The notes beneath the pieces were generated by a model. That model was not told the DNA's origin. It was given only the letters and a program-made list of their open reading frames with translations, and searched no databases. A stretch of 43,447 nucleotides of DNA from Pseudomonadota bacterium (GTDB lineage Bacteria > Pseudomonadota > Gammaproteobacteria > Steroidobacterales > Steroidobacteraceae): the NCBI GenBank assembly GCA_016703895.1, contig JADJBE010000009.1, positions 1 through 43,447 on the forward strand, given 5' to 3'. Positions 33,535-43,162 of this stretch are shown here, piece after piece. The translations under genes were made by a program, and so were the position numbers. Positions within the stretch are counted from its first letter, which is position 1. Every line of letters starts with the position of its first letter.

Positions 33535-33848
33535 CAAAAGGGCAGCTTGAATCCCGGCGGCAGTTGCATGCCGGACATGACACCGGACATCTTGGCCTGC
33601 GTCTCGCTCTCGACCTTGTGCACGGCATCGTTGATGGCCGCTGCAATCAGGTCCTCAAGCATCTCGCGATCCTCGCCGATGATCTGCGGTTCAATCTGCA
33701 CGCGTCGCACTTCATGCTTGCCGGTCATGGTCACCTTGACCATGCCTGCGCCGGATTCACCGATGACTTCCATACCGGCAATCTCGGCCTGCGCCTTCTG
33801 CATATTCGCCTGCAGCGCCGCAGCCTGTTTCATCATGTTGCCTCGCAT
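33534..33848 (-). CDS. ybaB: Nucleoid-associated protein YbaB/EbfC
   Basis: 104 residues of the YbaB/EbfC family: Met/Gln-rich helix MMKQAAALQANMQKAQAEI, then VKVTMTGKHEVRRVQIEP and the C-terminal helix with DLIAAAINDAVHKVES. A dimeric DNA-binding protein, encoded between dnaX and recR as in most gammaproteobacteria. ATG 33848 with GAGGAG upstream. Confidence 0.95.
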   Translation of the reverse strand: MRGNMMKQAAALQANMQKAQAEIAGMEVIGESGAGMVKVTMTGKHEVRRVQIEPQIIGEDREMLEDLIAAAINDAVHKVESETQAKMSGVMSGMQLPPGFKLPF

Positions 33849-33880
33849 CGTCTCTCCTCACTTGTCACGGTTGTTAGCCA

Positions 33881-35518
33881 TCAGGGTTTCGTGGGTCGAA
33901 CAGTCTCAGTGTGCAAGGTGGCGCCAAACCGTTCCTGCAGTGCCTTGACTGTCGGGTCCTCTTCCAGCGAGCGGCGCGCTGCTGCGACACGGTCTGCCTG
34001 GTCGCGTTCACGCGCCTGCGCAGGAGTCTCAACCGCGGGCGCGTCCTCGCGCCAGTCGATCTTGACCGGATTGCCAAAGTACTTCGACAGCGCCTGCGTG
34101 AGTCGCTCGCGTTGCGCCGATGTCGCCATCGCTGCATGCCGCGGGTCAACCGACAAGGCGACGACATTGTCGCGGTGTTCGACCAGGGCACAGTTGGCTG
34201 CGAGCTGCCGCGCCGCACCTGTCAGGTCTAAGTTGGCGAGAATCTCGGGCCATGCCGCCGAACGCGCCACTTGCGGCGCCACGGCCGGAGCCGACTCGAC
34301 GACTGGCGGCGTCTTACGAGCAGGCCTGCTATCCGCCTTGCTTTCTGCTTGAACGGCCAACCTTGCGCCGGCTCGGGCCGGCCCGGACTTGCTCGCGACC
34401 GGCGCAGCCAGTGTCTGGCTCGGGCCACCGGGAGTAACCGGCCGGAACGCCAGCATCCGAATGAGCGCCATTTCGAAGCCAGCGCGTGGGTTGGGAGCCA
34501 AGAGCAAGTCACGCCGGCCCAGGATGGCGATCTGATAATAGAGCTGCACGTCTTCGGCGCTGAGCGCGTCCGCCAGTTCCGCGACGACGGCCGGGTCGAA
34601 ATCATCTTCGATCTCAGTGCCCGGTACAGCTTGCAGCACGGCAACCCGCTGCAACAGCGACGCGAGATCATTCATTACCGCGGCGTAATCCGGCGAGAAC
34701 TCCTCTAGCTTGCGCGCTGCGTCAAGCACAGCTGGCATCTCACCACCGGCCAACGCACGGGCGATTTTGACCACGTGATCGCGATCGATGGAACCCAGCA
34801 TGGCGCGCGCTGCATCCTCGTCAACCTTACCGCCGCCGAAGGCGATCAATTGATCGAGCAACGACAGGCCATCGCGCAAGCTGCCGTCCGCCGCCTGCGC
34901 CAGCAACCGCAGTGCAGGCGCCTCGAACGGGACTTTCTCGGCCTCGAGAATATGCTGCATGCGGCCGCTGATGAGCGGCACCGACAAGCGCTTCAGATTG
35001 AACTGCAGGCAACGCGACAGCACGGTGACCGGCAGCTTGTGAGGGTCAGTGGTCGCTAACAGGAACTTGACGTGCGGCGGTGGCTCTTCGAGGGTCTTCA
35101 ACAAGGCATTGAACGAATGCCCCGAGAGCATGTGCACTTCGTCGATCAGATATACCTTGTAACGACCCCGCGTCGGCAGGTATTGCACGTTGTCGAGCAA
35201 CTCACGCGTGTCATCGACTTTGGTGCGCGACGCGGCGTCGACTTCTATCAGATCAACAAACCGCCCTTGGTCGATCTCGCGGCACGCCGAGCAATCACCG
35301 CACGGGGTCGCGGTGACACCTTTTTCACAGTTCAGGCTCTTGGCGAGAATACGCGCGACCGTGGTCTTGCCGACGCCGCGGGTTCCGGTGAACAGGAACG
35401 CATGATGAACCCGGTCGTTATCGAGGGCGTTCGACAGCGCGCGCAAGACATGTTCCTGCCCAACCATCTCGGCGAAGTTGCGCGGTCGCCACGTGCGTGC
35501 GAGTGCGGTGTAGCTCAT
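33881..35518 (-). CDS. dnaX: DNA polymerase III gamma/tau subunit
   Basis: 545 residues. Clamp-loader ATPase with Walker A FTGTRGVGKTT, zinc-binding cysteines (NCEKGVTATPCGDCSAC), Walker B YLIDEVHML and sensor motifs. A Pro/Ala-rich linker at about 365-420 precedes the tau-specific C-terminal domain. No clear A-rich slippery site for gamma was seen. ATG 35518 lies 26 bases from the end of the 4.5S RNA. The C-terminus is complete (RPTKP). Confidence 0.95.
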   Translation of the reverse strand: MSYTALARTWRPRNFAEMVGQEHVLRALSNALDNDRVHHAFLFTGTRGVGKTTVARILAKSLNCEKGVTATPCGDCSACREIDQGRFVDLIEVDAASRTKVDDTRELLDNVQYLPTRGRYKVYLIDEVHMLSGHSFNALLKTLEEPPPHVKFLLATTDPHKLPVTVLSRCLQFNLKRLSVPLISGRMQHILEAEKVPFEAPALRLLAQAADGSLRDGLSLLDQLIAFGGGKVDEDAARAMLGSIDRDHVVKIARALAGGEMPAVLDAARKLEEFSPDYAAVMNDLASLLQRVAVLQAVPGTEIEDDFDPAVVAELADALSAEDVQLYYQIAILGRRDLLLAPNPRAGFEMALIRMLAFRPVTPGGPSQTLAAPVASKSGPARAGARLAVQAESKADSRPARKTPPVVESAPAVAPQVARSAAWPEILANLDLTGAARQLAANCALVEHRDNVVALSVDPRHAAMATSAQRERLTQALSKYFGNPVKIDWREDAPAVETPAQARERDQADRVAAARRSLEEDPTVKALQERFGATLHTETVRPTKP

Positions 35519-35544
35519 ATGGCGATGCTGCTTGCGAGATGGGA

Positions 35545-35656
35545 GGCAGCCCGCACCAGCCGAACTTCGGCACCCGACATCGCCGCTGCCGCTGCTCCCT
35601 TCCGGGCCTGACGGGGTTCACGGTTGGTCGTCGCGAAGGAACCGATACGGACTGCC
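35545..35656 (-). ncRNA. ffs: Signal recognition particle 4.5S RNA
   Basis: On the minus strand the conserved apical domain reads gtcaggcccggaagggagca, the Ffh-binding hairpin of bacterial small SRP RNA. The ends pair: ggcagtccg at 35656-35648 with cgggctgcc at 35553-35545, giving about 112 nt. It lies six bases downstream of tRNA-Ser and just before dnaX, so processing from a common transcript is likely. Confidence 0.92.
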
Positions 35657-35662
35657 ATCGTT

Positions 35663-35752
35663 TGGCGGAGAGAGTGGGATTCGAACCCACGAACACCTTG
35701 CGATGTTACTTGACTTCCAATCAAGCGCCTTCGACCGCTCGGCCATCTCTCC
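35663..35752 (-). tRNA. tRNA-Ser (anticodon GGA)
   Basis: Acceptor stem ggagaga/tctctcc, D arm, anticodon arm cttga-ttGGAag-tcaag, the long variable arm typical of tRNA-Ser, and T arm gtggg-ttcgaat-cccac. The discriminator G is followed by an encoded CCA. The feature length includes CCA (90 nt). Confidence 0.96.
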
Positions 35753-35891
35753 GAAAAAATACCCAAAAAGAAAACCAATTCAATTGCTTACGTAAATAAT
35801 CCCGGAAACGCGGCGAAGACAGCACGGGATCAATTGCGCCTGTGATCATACCAGCGAGCCTCGCCGATGCGCACGAGCAGCACAACGCGAA

Positions 35892-36176
35892 TCAGGCCTG
35901 CGGCGCGGGCTTTGGCTCGGCGAACTTCGGCGGGTGGTCGATACAGCCTTCGTCATCCACTCGAGCACGTTCGGGATCGACCAACTCCGGCACCTTCAGT
36001 GCCGCACGGGTATCGGGTGCTTCGAGACCGGCGGGCACTTCCAGCGGCGCCAGGTCTTTGGCATTGGCGTAGTCGTCTGGCTTGGCGCAGCTCGATTTAA
36101 AGGTGCCGCAAGCCGTCAATGCGAGCGCGAACAGGACCACGCCAGCCGCAGACAGAGAACGAGACATTGAATCCAT
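35892..36176 (-). CDS. Short BamC-like lipoprotein
   Basis: 94 residues. Signal with lipobox ALTAC (AAGVVLFALALTACGTF), then CAKPDDYANAKDLAPLEVPAGLEAPDTRAALKVPEL, which (shown here in pieces) resembles the unstructured N-terminal region of BamC that lies on BamD. The two helix-grip domains of full BamC (about 340 residues) are absent; the gene ends at PKPAPQA with a clean stop. It follows dapA, as bamC does in E. coli. ATG 36176; ATG 36167 is an alternative. Confidence 0.65.
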   Translation of the reverse strand: MDSMSRSLSAAGVVLFALALTACGTFKSSCAKPDDYANAKDLAPLEVPAGLEAPDTRAALKVPELVDPERARVDDEGCIDHPPKFAEPKPAPQA

Positions 36177-36199
36177 AGACTGGTCGACCTAGTTATTGA

Positions 36200-37086
36200 T
36201 CAGGAGTTCAGCGCAATCCCGGCCGCGCCGAGCGCGTCGATCACGGCCGCGTGCCACGGTGCCGACAACTCGGTCAACGGCAGCCGCAACGCGCCGTCCA
36301 TCATACCCATTCGAGCGAGCGCGCCCACTTGACGGGAATCGGATTGGCTTCGACGAACAAATTGCGATGCAGGAGCTCGAGGCGCTGGTCAATCGCTGCT
36401 GCCGCCGCCGTGTCGCCACGCCGCGCGGCTGCAACCATGTCCGACATCGCGCGAGGGGGCAACTTGGCGGTGACGGAAATCACGCCCGCTGCCCCGCTGC
36501 AATCGCCTGGCGCGCAGTCAGATCGTCGCCGCTGAGGATCGCAAAACCTGGCGGCGGAGTCACTCTCCAACTGTGCGATCCGCGCGACGTCCGGCATGGC
36601 TTCTTTCAAGGCAACGATCCGCGGCAGCTGGGATAAGCGCACCACGGTCGGCGGGAGTAAATCGACCGCGGTACGGCCCGGCACGTTGTAGAGAATGATC
36701 GGTAGCGTCGATGCGTCGGCAACGGCCTCGAAGTGACGCCGTAGCCCCTCCTGCGTCGGCTTGTTATAGGCGGGGGTCACCACCAGCAAGGCATCGATAC
36801 CCAAGGCCGACAACCATCTGGCGCGCTCGACCGAGCTGGCCGTACTGTTAGTGCCGGCGCCAGCGATGACCGCGGCTCTGCTGCCCACCTGGTCGCGAGC
36901 GCGCTGGGTCAATTCCCGCAGTTCGGCGTCGAGGAGCGCAGGCGATTCACCGGTGGTGCCACCGACAATGATGCCGCTCGTACCATTGGCAAGCTGAAAT
37001 TCGATGAGCCGCGACCAAGCGTCATAATCGACGCTGCCGTCGGGTCGCATCGGCGTGACGATGGCGACCAGGCTGCCGGAAAACAT
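36200..37086 (-). CDS. dapA: 4-hydroxy-tetrahydrodipicolinate synthase, frameshifted
   Basis: DapA condenses pyruvate with aspartate semialdehyde in lysine/diaminopimelate synthesis. N-terminal MFSGSLVAIVTPM, GGTTGESPAL, catalytic Tyr in ILYNVPGRT and Schiff-base Lys in IVALKEAMPD. Two frame changes are required: one near 36530 (where SGDDL-type sequence should be) and one near 36325, after which MGMMDGALRLPLTEL... continues to the natural stop at 36200. Corrected length about 295, normal for the family. ATG 37086. Confidence 0.9.
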
Positions 37087-37202
37087 GGGGGATCCAGGAG
37101 TTTGGAAAAGCTGCCGGATGTTACGGGGCGGCAGCCGCTATTCGCAAGCATTGCGCGCGACGGGTACACTTAGCGGCCAGTCTCCAAGGCCGTCCACCGC
37201 TG

Positions 37203-37732
37203 ATGAAACAACACATCGCTATTTCTGCCATTGGCAGCGACCGCACGGGCATGGTCCATGACCTCACCAAGATCGTCACCGACTGCAGCGGCAGTATCAG
37301 CGAGAGCCGGATGACCGCCCTGGGCAGCGAATTTGCCGTGCTTCTGCTGGTCGGCGGCAATTGGCATTCATTGGCGAAACTGGAAACCGAGCTGCAGAAG
37401 CTGGCCACCGACACCGGTTTGTCGATACATATCAAGCGGACCGAGCCGCGTGGCCCGCGCACAGAAATGGTGCCCTACTCCGGTCGATGTCGTTTGCCTC
37501 GACCAGACGGGCCTCGTGTCGGAGCTGTCAGGATTCTTCTCGGTGCGCGGCATCGATATCGCTGGTGGCGACTCGCAACTATCCGGCGCCGCACACCGGC
37601 GCACAGATGTTCTCAGTGCAGATGATCGCGAACGTCCCCAAGCAGGTGCAGATCTCGCAGCTACGTGAGGAATTCATGGAGTTCTGCGACACGATGAATC
37701 TCGACGCTATTCTCGAACCGGTCAAAGCATGA
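37203..37732 (+). CDS. ACT-domain regulator, GcvR-like, frameshifted
   Basis: Two tandem ACT domains. First: MKQHIAISAIGSDRTGMVHD then ISESRMTALGSEFAVLLLV. Second, after a frame break near 37475: VCLDQTGLVSELSGFFSVRG then another break near 37585 and AQMFSVQMIANVPKQVQISQ, ending at EPVKA. GcvR represses the glycine cleavage operon by binding GcvA. In many gammaproteobacteria a GcvR-like gene precedes bcp and is divergent from dapA, as here. Confidence 0.8.
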
Positions 37733-37742
37733 GTAGAGAACC

Positions 37743-38210
37743 ATGAGTAAAGTGACAATCGGCAAAAGTGCCCGCCTTCAGCGCTACCCAATCCGATGGC
37801 ACGACGTTTCAAGCTGGCCGACGCGCGTGGCAACACATCTGGTGCTGCACTTCTACCCGAAGGACATGACGCCGGGCTGCCCACCGAGAGCCAGGATTTC
37901 CGTGACTTGCGCGCTGCGTTTTGCAAGGCACAAACCGGGATCCTCGGCATATCGCGCGACAGCCTTGCCTCGCATGTCCGCTTTCGGGACAAGGAAAAGC
38001 TGCCGTTCGAACTGCTGTCGGATACGGACGAAAAGCTCTGCAAGCTGTTCGATGTGATCAAAGAAAAAGCATGTATGGCAAGAAAAGTCATGGGCATCGA
38101 ACGCAGCACATTTCTGATCGACGCTGCGGGCGTTTTGCGGCACGAATGGCGTAAGGTCAAAGTCGCCGGGCACGCAGACGACGTACTGGCGGCCGCCAAA
38201 GGCGCTCTGA
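37743..38210 (+). CDS. bcp: Thioredoxin-dependent peroxiredoxin Bcp/PrxQ, frameshifted
   Basis: Pieces in three frames give MSKVTIGKSA, the peroxidatic site FYPKDMTPGC followed by a frame change to TESQDFRDLRAAF, ILGISRDSLASH, LPFELLSDTDEKLCKLFDV and GIERSTFLIDAAGVLRHEWR. That is the atypical 2-Cys peroxiredoxin of about 155 residues. A missing or extra base near 38198 would end the protein with AAKAL at the TGA at 38208. It starts 10 bases after the GcvR-like gene. Confidence 0.85.
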
Positions 38211-38214
38211 TCTT

Positions 38215-39645
38215 GGCGTCACGGCAGAAGTCGCGCCAAACGCGATCCGCCGACGCAGCGGCTGTTCGTGCTCGATACCAACGTGCTGATGCGACCCTAC
38301 TGCCATCTTTCGTTTCGAGGAACACGACATCTATCTGCCGATGGTCGTGCTCGAAGAACTCGACTCGAACAAGAAGGGTATCTCGGAAGCGTCGCGCAAT
38401 GCCCGCCAGGTCAGCCGATTTCTCGATGATTTGATGCGCAATGCGTCCAGGACGAGATCGACGGCGGCTTGCCGCTGCCCTCGGTGTTATCCAGCACGGG
38501 CAACCACGGGCGCAAGCCGTCGGCGGGTCGACTGTTCTTTCAGACACGACAGCTCTCCAGCGCTCTGCCCGACTACCTACCCGGGGCATGGCTCTGACAA
38601 CGTGATCCTGGCGCAGAGTCTCTCGCTCTAGGCGCTGCATGCCGACTCGCGGGTCACGCTGGTTTCAGGGACATCAACCTGCGCATCAAGGCGGCGGTCG
38701 TTGGCGTACACGCGGAGGACTATTACAGCGACAAGACTATCGAAGACGCCGACATCCTCGACCGGTACCCACTCGCTCGCCGCCGATTTCTGGGATCGAC
38801 ACAGCAAGAACATTCGCTCGTGGAAAGAGGCTGACCGCACCTTCTACAGTGTAACGGGCCCGATCGTCAGCTCCTGCAGCTCAATCAGTTCGTGTTCGAG
38901 GACAGCAGCAATGGCATCGAGGCTACCGTGCGCAAGCTCGACGGCGAGACGGCGACGCTGGAACTGGCGCGTGACTATCGCAGCGGCAAGCACAATGTGT
39001 GGGGCATCGGCGCGCGCAATCGTGAACAGAATTTCGCCCTCAATCTGCTGCTCGATCCCGAGATCGATTTTGTCACGATTCTGGGCCCAGCCGGTACCGG
39101 CAAGACGCTGTTGACGCTGGCCGCTGGTCTCGCGCGGACCCTCGATACCAATCGCTTTGCGGAGATCATCATGACCCGCGTAACGATCCCGCTGGGCGAA
39201 GACATCGGTTTCCTGCCGGGCACTGAGAAGAGAAGATGGAGCCCTGGATGGGCGCGTTGATGGACAATCTTGAAGTACTGACCAAGAGCACAGCTGGTGG
39301 CAACTGGGGCGCGCCGCGACTAACGACTTGCTGCGCAATCGAATCAAGATCCGCTCGCTGAATTTCATGCGCGGCCGCACCTTCCTCAACCGCTTTCTGA
39401 TTCTCGACGAGGCGCAGAATCTAACGCCGAAGCAAATGAAAGCACTCGTGACGCGGGCGGCCCCGGCACGAAAGTCATTTGCCTCGGCAACATTGCACTG
39501 AATCGACACGCCCTACCTCACGGAAACGACCCCAGGCCTCACCTACGTCGTCAATCGCTTTGCTAACTGGCCGCACGCTGGGCATATCACCCTGCTGCGT
39601 GGCGAGCGCTCTCGTCTGGCCGATTACGCCTCGGAAACGCTGTAG
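38215..39645 (+). CDS. PhoH-family PIN-domain ATPase (YlaK-like), frameshifted
   Basis: N-terminal PIN nuclease-type domain: RLFVLDTNVLM, IYLPMVVLEELDSNKKGISEASRNARQVSRFLDD (in pieces), and later NVILAQSL and VTLVSGDINLRIKA. The C-terminal PhoH ATPase has Walker A LGPAGTGKTLLTLAAGL, TRVTIPLGEDIGFLPG, LILDEAQNLTPKQMKAL (frame-broken), and the end VNRFANWPHAGHITLLRGERSRLADYASETL at 39645. At least five indels. The true start is not visible; I give an approximate one. About 470 residues is normal for the PIN-PhoH fusion. Confidence 0.8.
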
Positions 39646-39723
39646 CGACAGGAACCTCCGCCCGGTTTCGCGGTCGATATACTGTCGATCCACCAGACGG
39701 CAAGGGCTCGCAGGCTGCTCCAA

Positions 39724-41193
39724 CATGATTCGTGCGCGTTTGCAGATCAGCATTCTGGCCGCCCTCGCGACAGGGCTAGCAGCTTGCAGCGCCCGCTCAA
39801 ACAGCCAGCGAACTGCCGGATATCGGCAGCCCCCGCCAATTCCGTCCTGACGCAGGGCGAGGAATACCAGATTGGCGCGATGGTCCTGCGCAATCTGCGG
39901 GCGGAAGGTCAGATCATCGAGGACCTGAGGTCACCGAGTACGTGCAGTCACTCGGTTCGCGGATTGCCTCGCAGGCAAGTGGCGATTCCGGCCAGCGCTT
40001 CCAGTTCTTCGTGGTTCGCGACGATTCGATCAACGCGTTTGCACCGCCCGAGGTTTCATTGGCGTCAACTACGGTCTTATTCTGACCACTAACAATGAAG
40101 CCCAGCTGGCGAGCGTGCTCGCGCACGAATCGGCGCATGTGACGCAGCGACACATCGCGCGCGGCGTCAAGGCTCAAGGTCGGCAGAGTATCGCGTCTGC
40201 AGCCGCTATCCTGGGCCGCGATCTTGCTCGGCGCCACTACCGGCGCCAGCGCCGACGCGGTACAAGGCGCGATCGCCATTTTCCCAGGGCCGCGCTGCAG
40301 AGCCGGATCAACTTTACGCGCCAATGAATACGAAGCCGACCGAGTCGGCACGGCTTTCGCTGCAGCCGGGTTTGATCCCAACTCGATGGCGGATCTATTC
40401 GATTCCATGGGACGCCGCTCGGTCTTGCCGGCCGCGGCATCCCCGGAATTCCTGCAAACGCATCCGGTCACCAGTAATCGCATCGCTGGAGGCCAAGGCG
40501 CGTGCGGCCCAACTGCATGTCACGGTCGAGCCGGAGTCGGCGAGCTACGCTTTGATGCGCGAACGGTTGCGGGTGATTGGCGGCGAGTCCGGCTCGGACG
40601 TTCGGCCTACTACGCAATGCGCAGCCAGGCTCAACCACCAAACGCGGCAGAACGCTACGGCATGGCGATCGCGAATCTACGCCTTGGCGATGCCGACACT
40701 GCGGCGATGGAGCTGACGCAGCTCGCGGCGCAGTATCCGCACTTTATGCCGGCGATCTACGCCGCCCGGGGCAGGCGCAACTCGCCGCTGGCGACCAGCG
40801 CAGTGCGATGGCAACCTTTGAGCGCGCACTGGCGTTGTCACCCCGGAACGTCCCGCTGACCGTCCGCTATGCCGAGGCGTTGATGAAGACGGAGCAACCC
40901 GAAAGCCGCTCACACCCTGTTGCTTGATCTTTTCAACAATGTGCCACCTACTCCGGATCAGATCCGATTGACAGCACTTGCCGCAAGCGCGGCCGGCGAC
41001 ACGGGGCGATGCTTACTACACGCGAGTGAGTATCACATTGCCGGTGGCGACCTGAAGTTGTCCTCTACAACAGCTCGAACTGGCGCTCGCCGCACCCAAC
41101 CTCACACAGGTGCAGCGGCAACGCTTTCAGGCGCGCCTGGACGAGGTGCGTGAGGCCTTCATCAAGACCGGCGCCGCAATGCGAGACGCATGA
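39724..41193 (+). CDS. bepA: BepA-like M48 metalloprotease with TPR domain, frameshifted
   Basis: Signal/lipobox-like N-terminus MIRARLQISILAALATGLAAC, a stretch matching EYQIGAMVLRNLRAEGQIIED, zinc motif HESAH in VLAHESAHVTQRHIARG, then NEYEADRVGTAFAAAGFDP with the third zinc ligand Glu. TPR repeats follow (RYGMAIANLRLGDADTAAME; MATFERALALSPRNVPLTVRYAEAL). BepA supports LptD assembly and degrades stalled outer-membrane proteins. Roughly eight frame changes. The end at 41193 (FIKTGAAMRDA) fits the family length of about 490. Confidence 0.8.
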
Positions 41194-41291
41194 GTGACGC
41201 TGATTCGCAGGATCAACGACTCGTCGACCGTTAGTGTTCGGCGACAGTTCGCGTCCCTCACAAGCTCGCATCACCCTGCTAGAATCGCATC

Positions 41292-42145
41292 ATGAATCCC
41301 TTCGTTCGTTTTGTGGTCTTTGCGGCCCACTCTGTCCCGATAACGGTAAGCGGCTGCGCCACTGATCCCGGCTGGCACAGCGCCTGATCCCGGTGACCCG
41401 TGGGAACGCTTCGATCGATCCGTCTATATCTTCAACGATGGTGTCGATCGGGCGATCGCGAAACCGGCGGCCAAAGCCTATCGCAAAGTCACGCCGCGTC
41501 CGGTACGCACTGGCGTCTCTAACTTTTTGACAACATCACCTACCCCATCACGGCCGTCAACGCCGCGCTGCAGGGCAAGTTCCGTCAGGCTGGGCGGGAC
41601 AGCGGTCGCTTTCTACTCAACACAGTCGTCGGGCTGGGTGGCATTCTGGATCCGGCAAGTGTCGCGGGCCTGCTGCGAAATGATGAGGACTTCGGCCAAA
41701 CGCTCGGCGTGTGGGGTGTGCCGTCAGGAACGCATATTTGATGCTGCTTACCCTATCTTTGGGCCCGTCCAACGCGCGTGACGCGCCGGCCGGGATCGTT
41801 GACAACTAGATGGACCCAAAGAACCTGGTCGGTACGTCGACGCACGCATTGCCGCCAACGTGCTGAACGTGGTCGATTCGCGCGCCAATTTGCTAGTGAT
41901 CGAAAAGCCACTGGAGAACGTGTTTGACCGTTACGCGCGTTCCTGCGCAACATCTGGCGGCTGCGGCGGTCTCAGCAATTTGCGACGGCAGTTTTCGTGG
42001 AGGAACCGCCGAAGATCCGACCTTGGATATGGAATTCGAGTCGATCGACTCCGCGCCAACGGATACCCCACCGAGTAACGCTGGAGTCAGCCGCGCCGCC
42101 GGCGCAGGCGACACCGACTCTTCTAATCCAGGTGCTGCGGCCTGA
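41292..42145 (+). CDS. mlaA: MlaA (VacJ) lipid-asymmetry lipoprotein, frameshifted
   Basis: N-terminus MNPFVRFVVFAAHSVPITVSGC with a likely lipobox, then DPWERFDRSVYIFNDGVDRAIAKP, VTPRPVRTGVSNFF, NITYPITAVNAALQGKFRQA and FLLNTVVGLGGILDPASVAG, all MlaA signatures. The later part (NVLNVVDSRANLLVIEKPLE) is also conserved. The C-terminal tail is acidic and Pro/Ser-rich, probably ending at 42145. About five frame changes. MlaA removes misplaced phospholipids from the outer leaflet and passes them to MlaC, encoded convergently. Confidence 0.85.
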
Positions 42146-42149
42146 GTCA

Positions 42150-42480
42150 ATTGCCTGCGTAGTGAGTCAAGCTCGCTAAGTGGCGCGATCGCCACGACCG
42201 TTGACGGCAAGTTGACGTAGCGCACTTCCCGGCCCGCTTTACGCCCGACACGCAGCCACTCGACTAACACCGCAACGCCGGCACTTGTCCGCGCGAGTCA
42301 CGCCGCCGCAGTCGATAGTGACCGTCGGTGTTGCAGCCGCACTGCGCGCGCTCCAGCGATACAGGATGCGCGAGCGGTCGCAAAGCCGAGCTCACCGGCC
42401 ACGACGAGTTGCCCTCAGCACCCACCCAAATGTCCACAGCGCTGAGTTGATGCTCGTGCGGCGTCTGCGGTCGCGGTCAC
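42150..42480 (-). CDS. mlaB: MlaB STAS-domain protein, frameshifted, ends approximate
   Basis: VAGELGFATA, TPTVTIDCGGVTRAD (Ser replaced or lost at a frame break), VLVEWLRVGRKAGREVRYVNLPSTVVAIA and LSELDSL read as a STAS domain of MlaB type on the minus strand. MlaB is the cytoplasmic regulator of the MlaFEDB importer. Neither end can be fixed because of indels. Placed directly after mlaC. Confidence 0.7.
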
Positions 42481-42492
42481 TGTGCGCCTTTG

Positions 42493-43126
42493 TTAGTCGC
42501 CGGCCGGTATTCCAACCGGCAGCCTGAGCCTCGAGGCGCTGGATCACGGTCTCGAGGTCCTTCTGCGCAATCTCGGCGCCAAAGTCGGCCTGAAAGTCTT
42601 GATGTAGCTGATGCCCTCGACGGTGATATCCCACACCTTCCAGCCGCTCGGCGTCTTGCGCAAGCTGGAGTTAACAGGGAATCTGCTCACCGTTCGAGCG
42701 AGTTGACCTTGGTTGGCTGGCACGGTCGCAGCCGTACCGCGTGTTGATGCGCGACGGCAGCACCTCGTAACGATCCGAGGTGAAACTAACCAGTGCGTCA
42801 CCGTACTGGGCCAGTAACGATTTGGAGAACGCGTCGACGATCGCCGCCGTTGCTCCGGCGTCGCAGTGCGCCAGTGCTACGCCAGAACGCTGCGCTGCCA
42901 TTTGGGTATCGAAATGCGGGCAGGACCTCGTCGACCAATGCCCGCACTTTGGCGGGATGCTTACGGAAGTCGGCACGGTTGGATTCGATCTCACCGAGAA
43001 TGATGCGCGAGAACTCTCGATCAACTCGCCGGGCCCGCTGGTAACAACCGCCCGCTGCGCGCTGCTGCCAGCGGCAAACTGAGCGCCAGTCCGAACGCCA
43101 CCGATACTCATCCATCGACCCATCAT
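42493..43126 (-). CDS. mlaC: MlaC periplasmic phospholipid carrier, frameshifted
   Basis: Start ATG 43126 with GAGGAG upstream. Pieces: SGPGELIESS, RIILGEIESNRADFRKHPAKVRALVDEVLPAF, FSKSLLAQYGDALVSFTSDRYEVLPS, then KTPSGWKVWDITVEGISYIKTFRADFGAEI and LETVIQRLEAQA. These are the ordered segments of the MlaC/Ttg2D family, about 210 residues. At least four frame changes; the stop at 42493 is the best guess. Confidence 0.8.
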
Positions 43127-43162
43127 TTCGCTCCTCAAAATCACTTCACGTGAATCACTTGT

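Noticed and set aside
37579..38640. 353-residue minus-strand frame opposite bcp and phoH
   Set aside because: It is the longest uninterrupted frame there only because the real genes are broken by indels; the plus strand shows clear peroxiredoxin and PIN-domain motifs.
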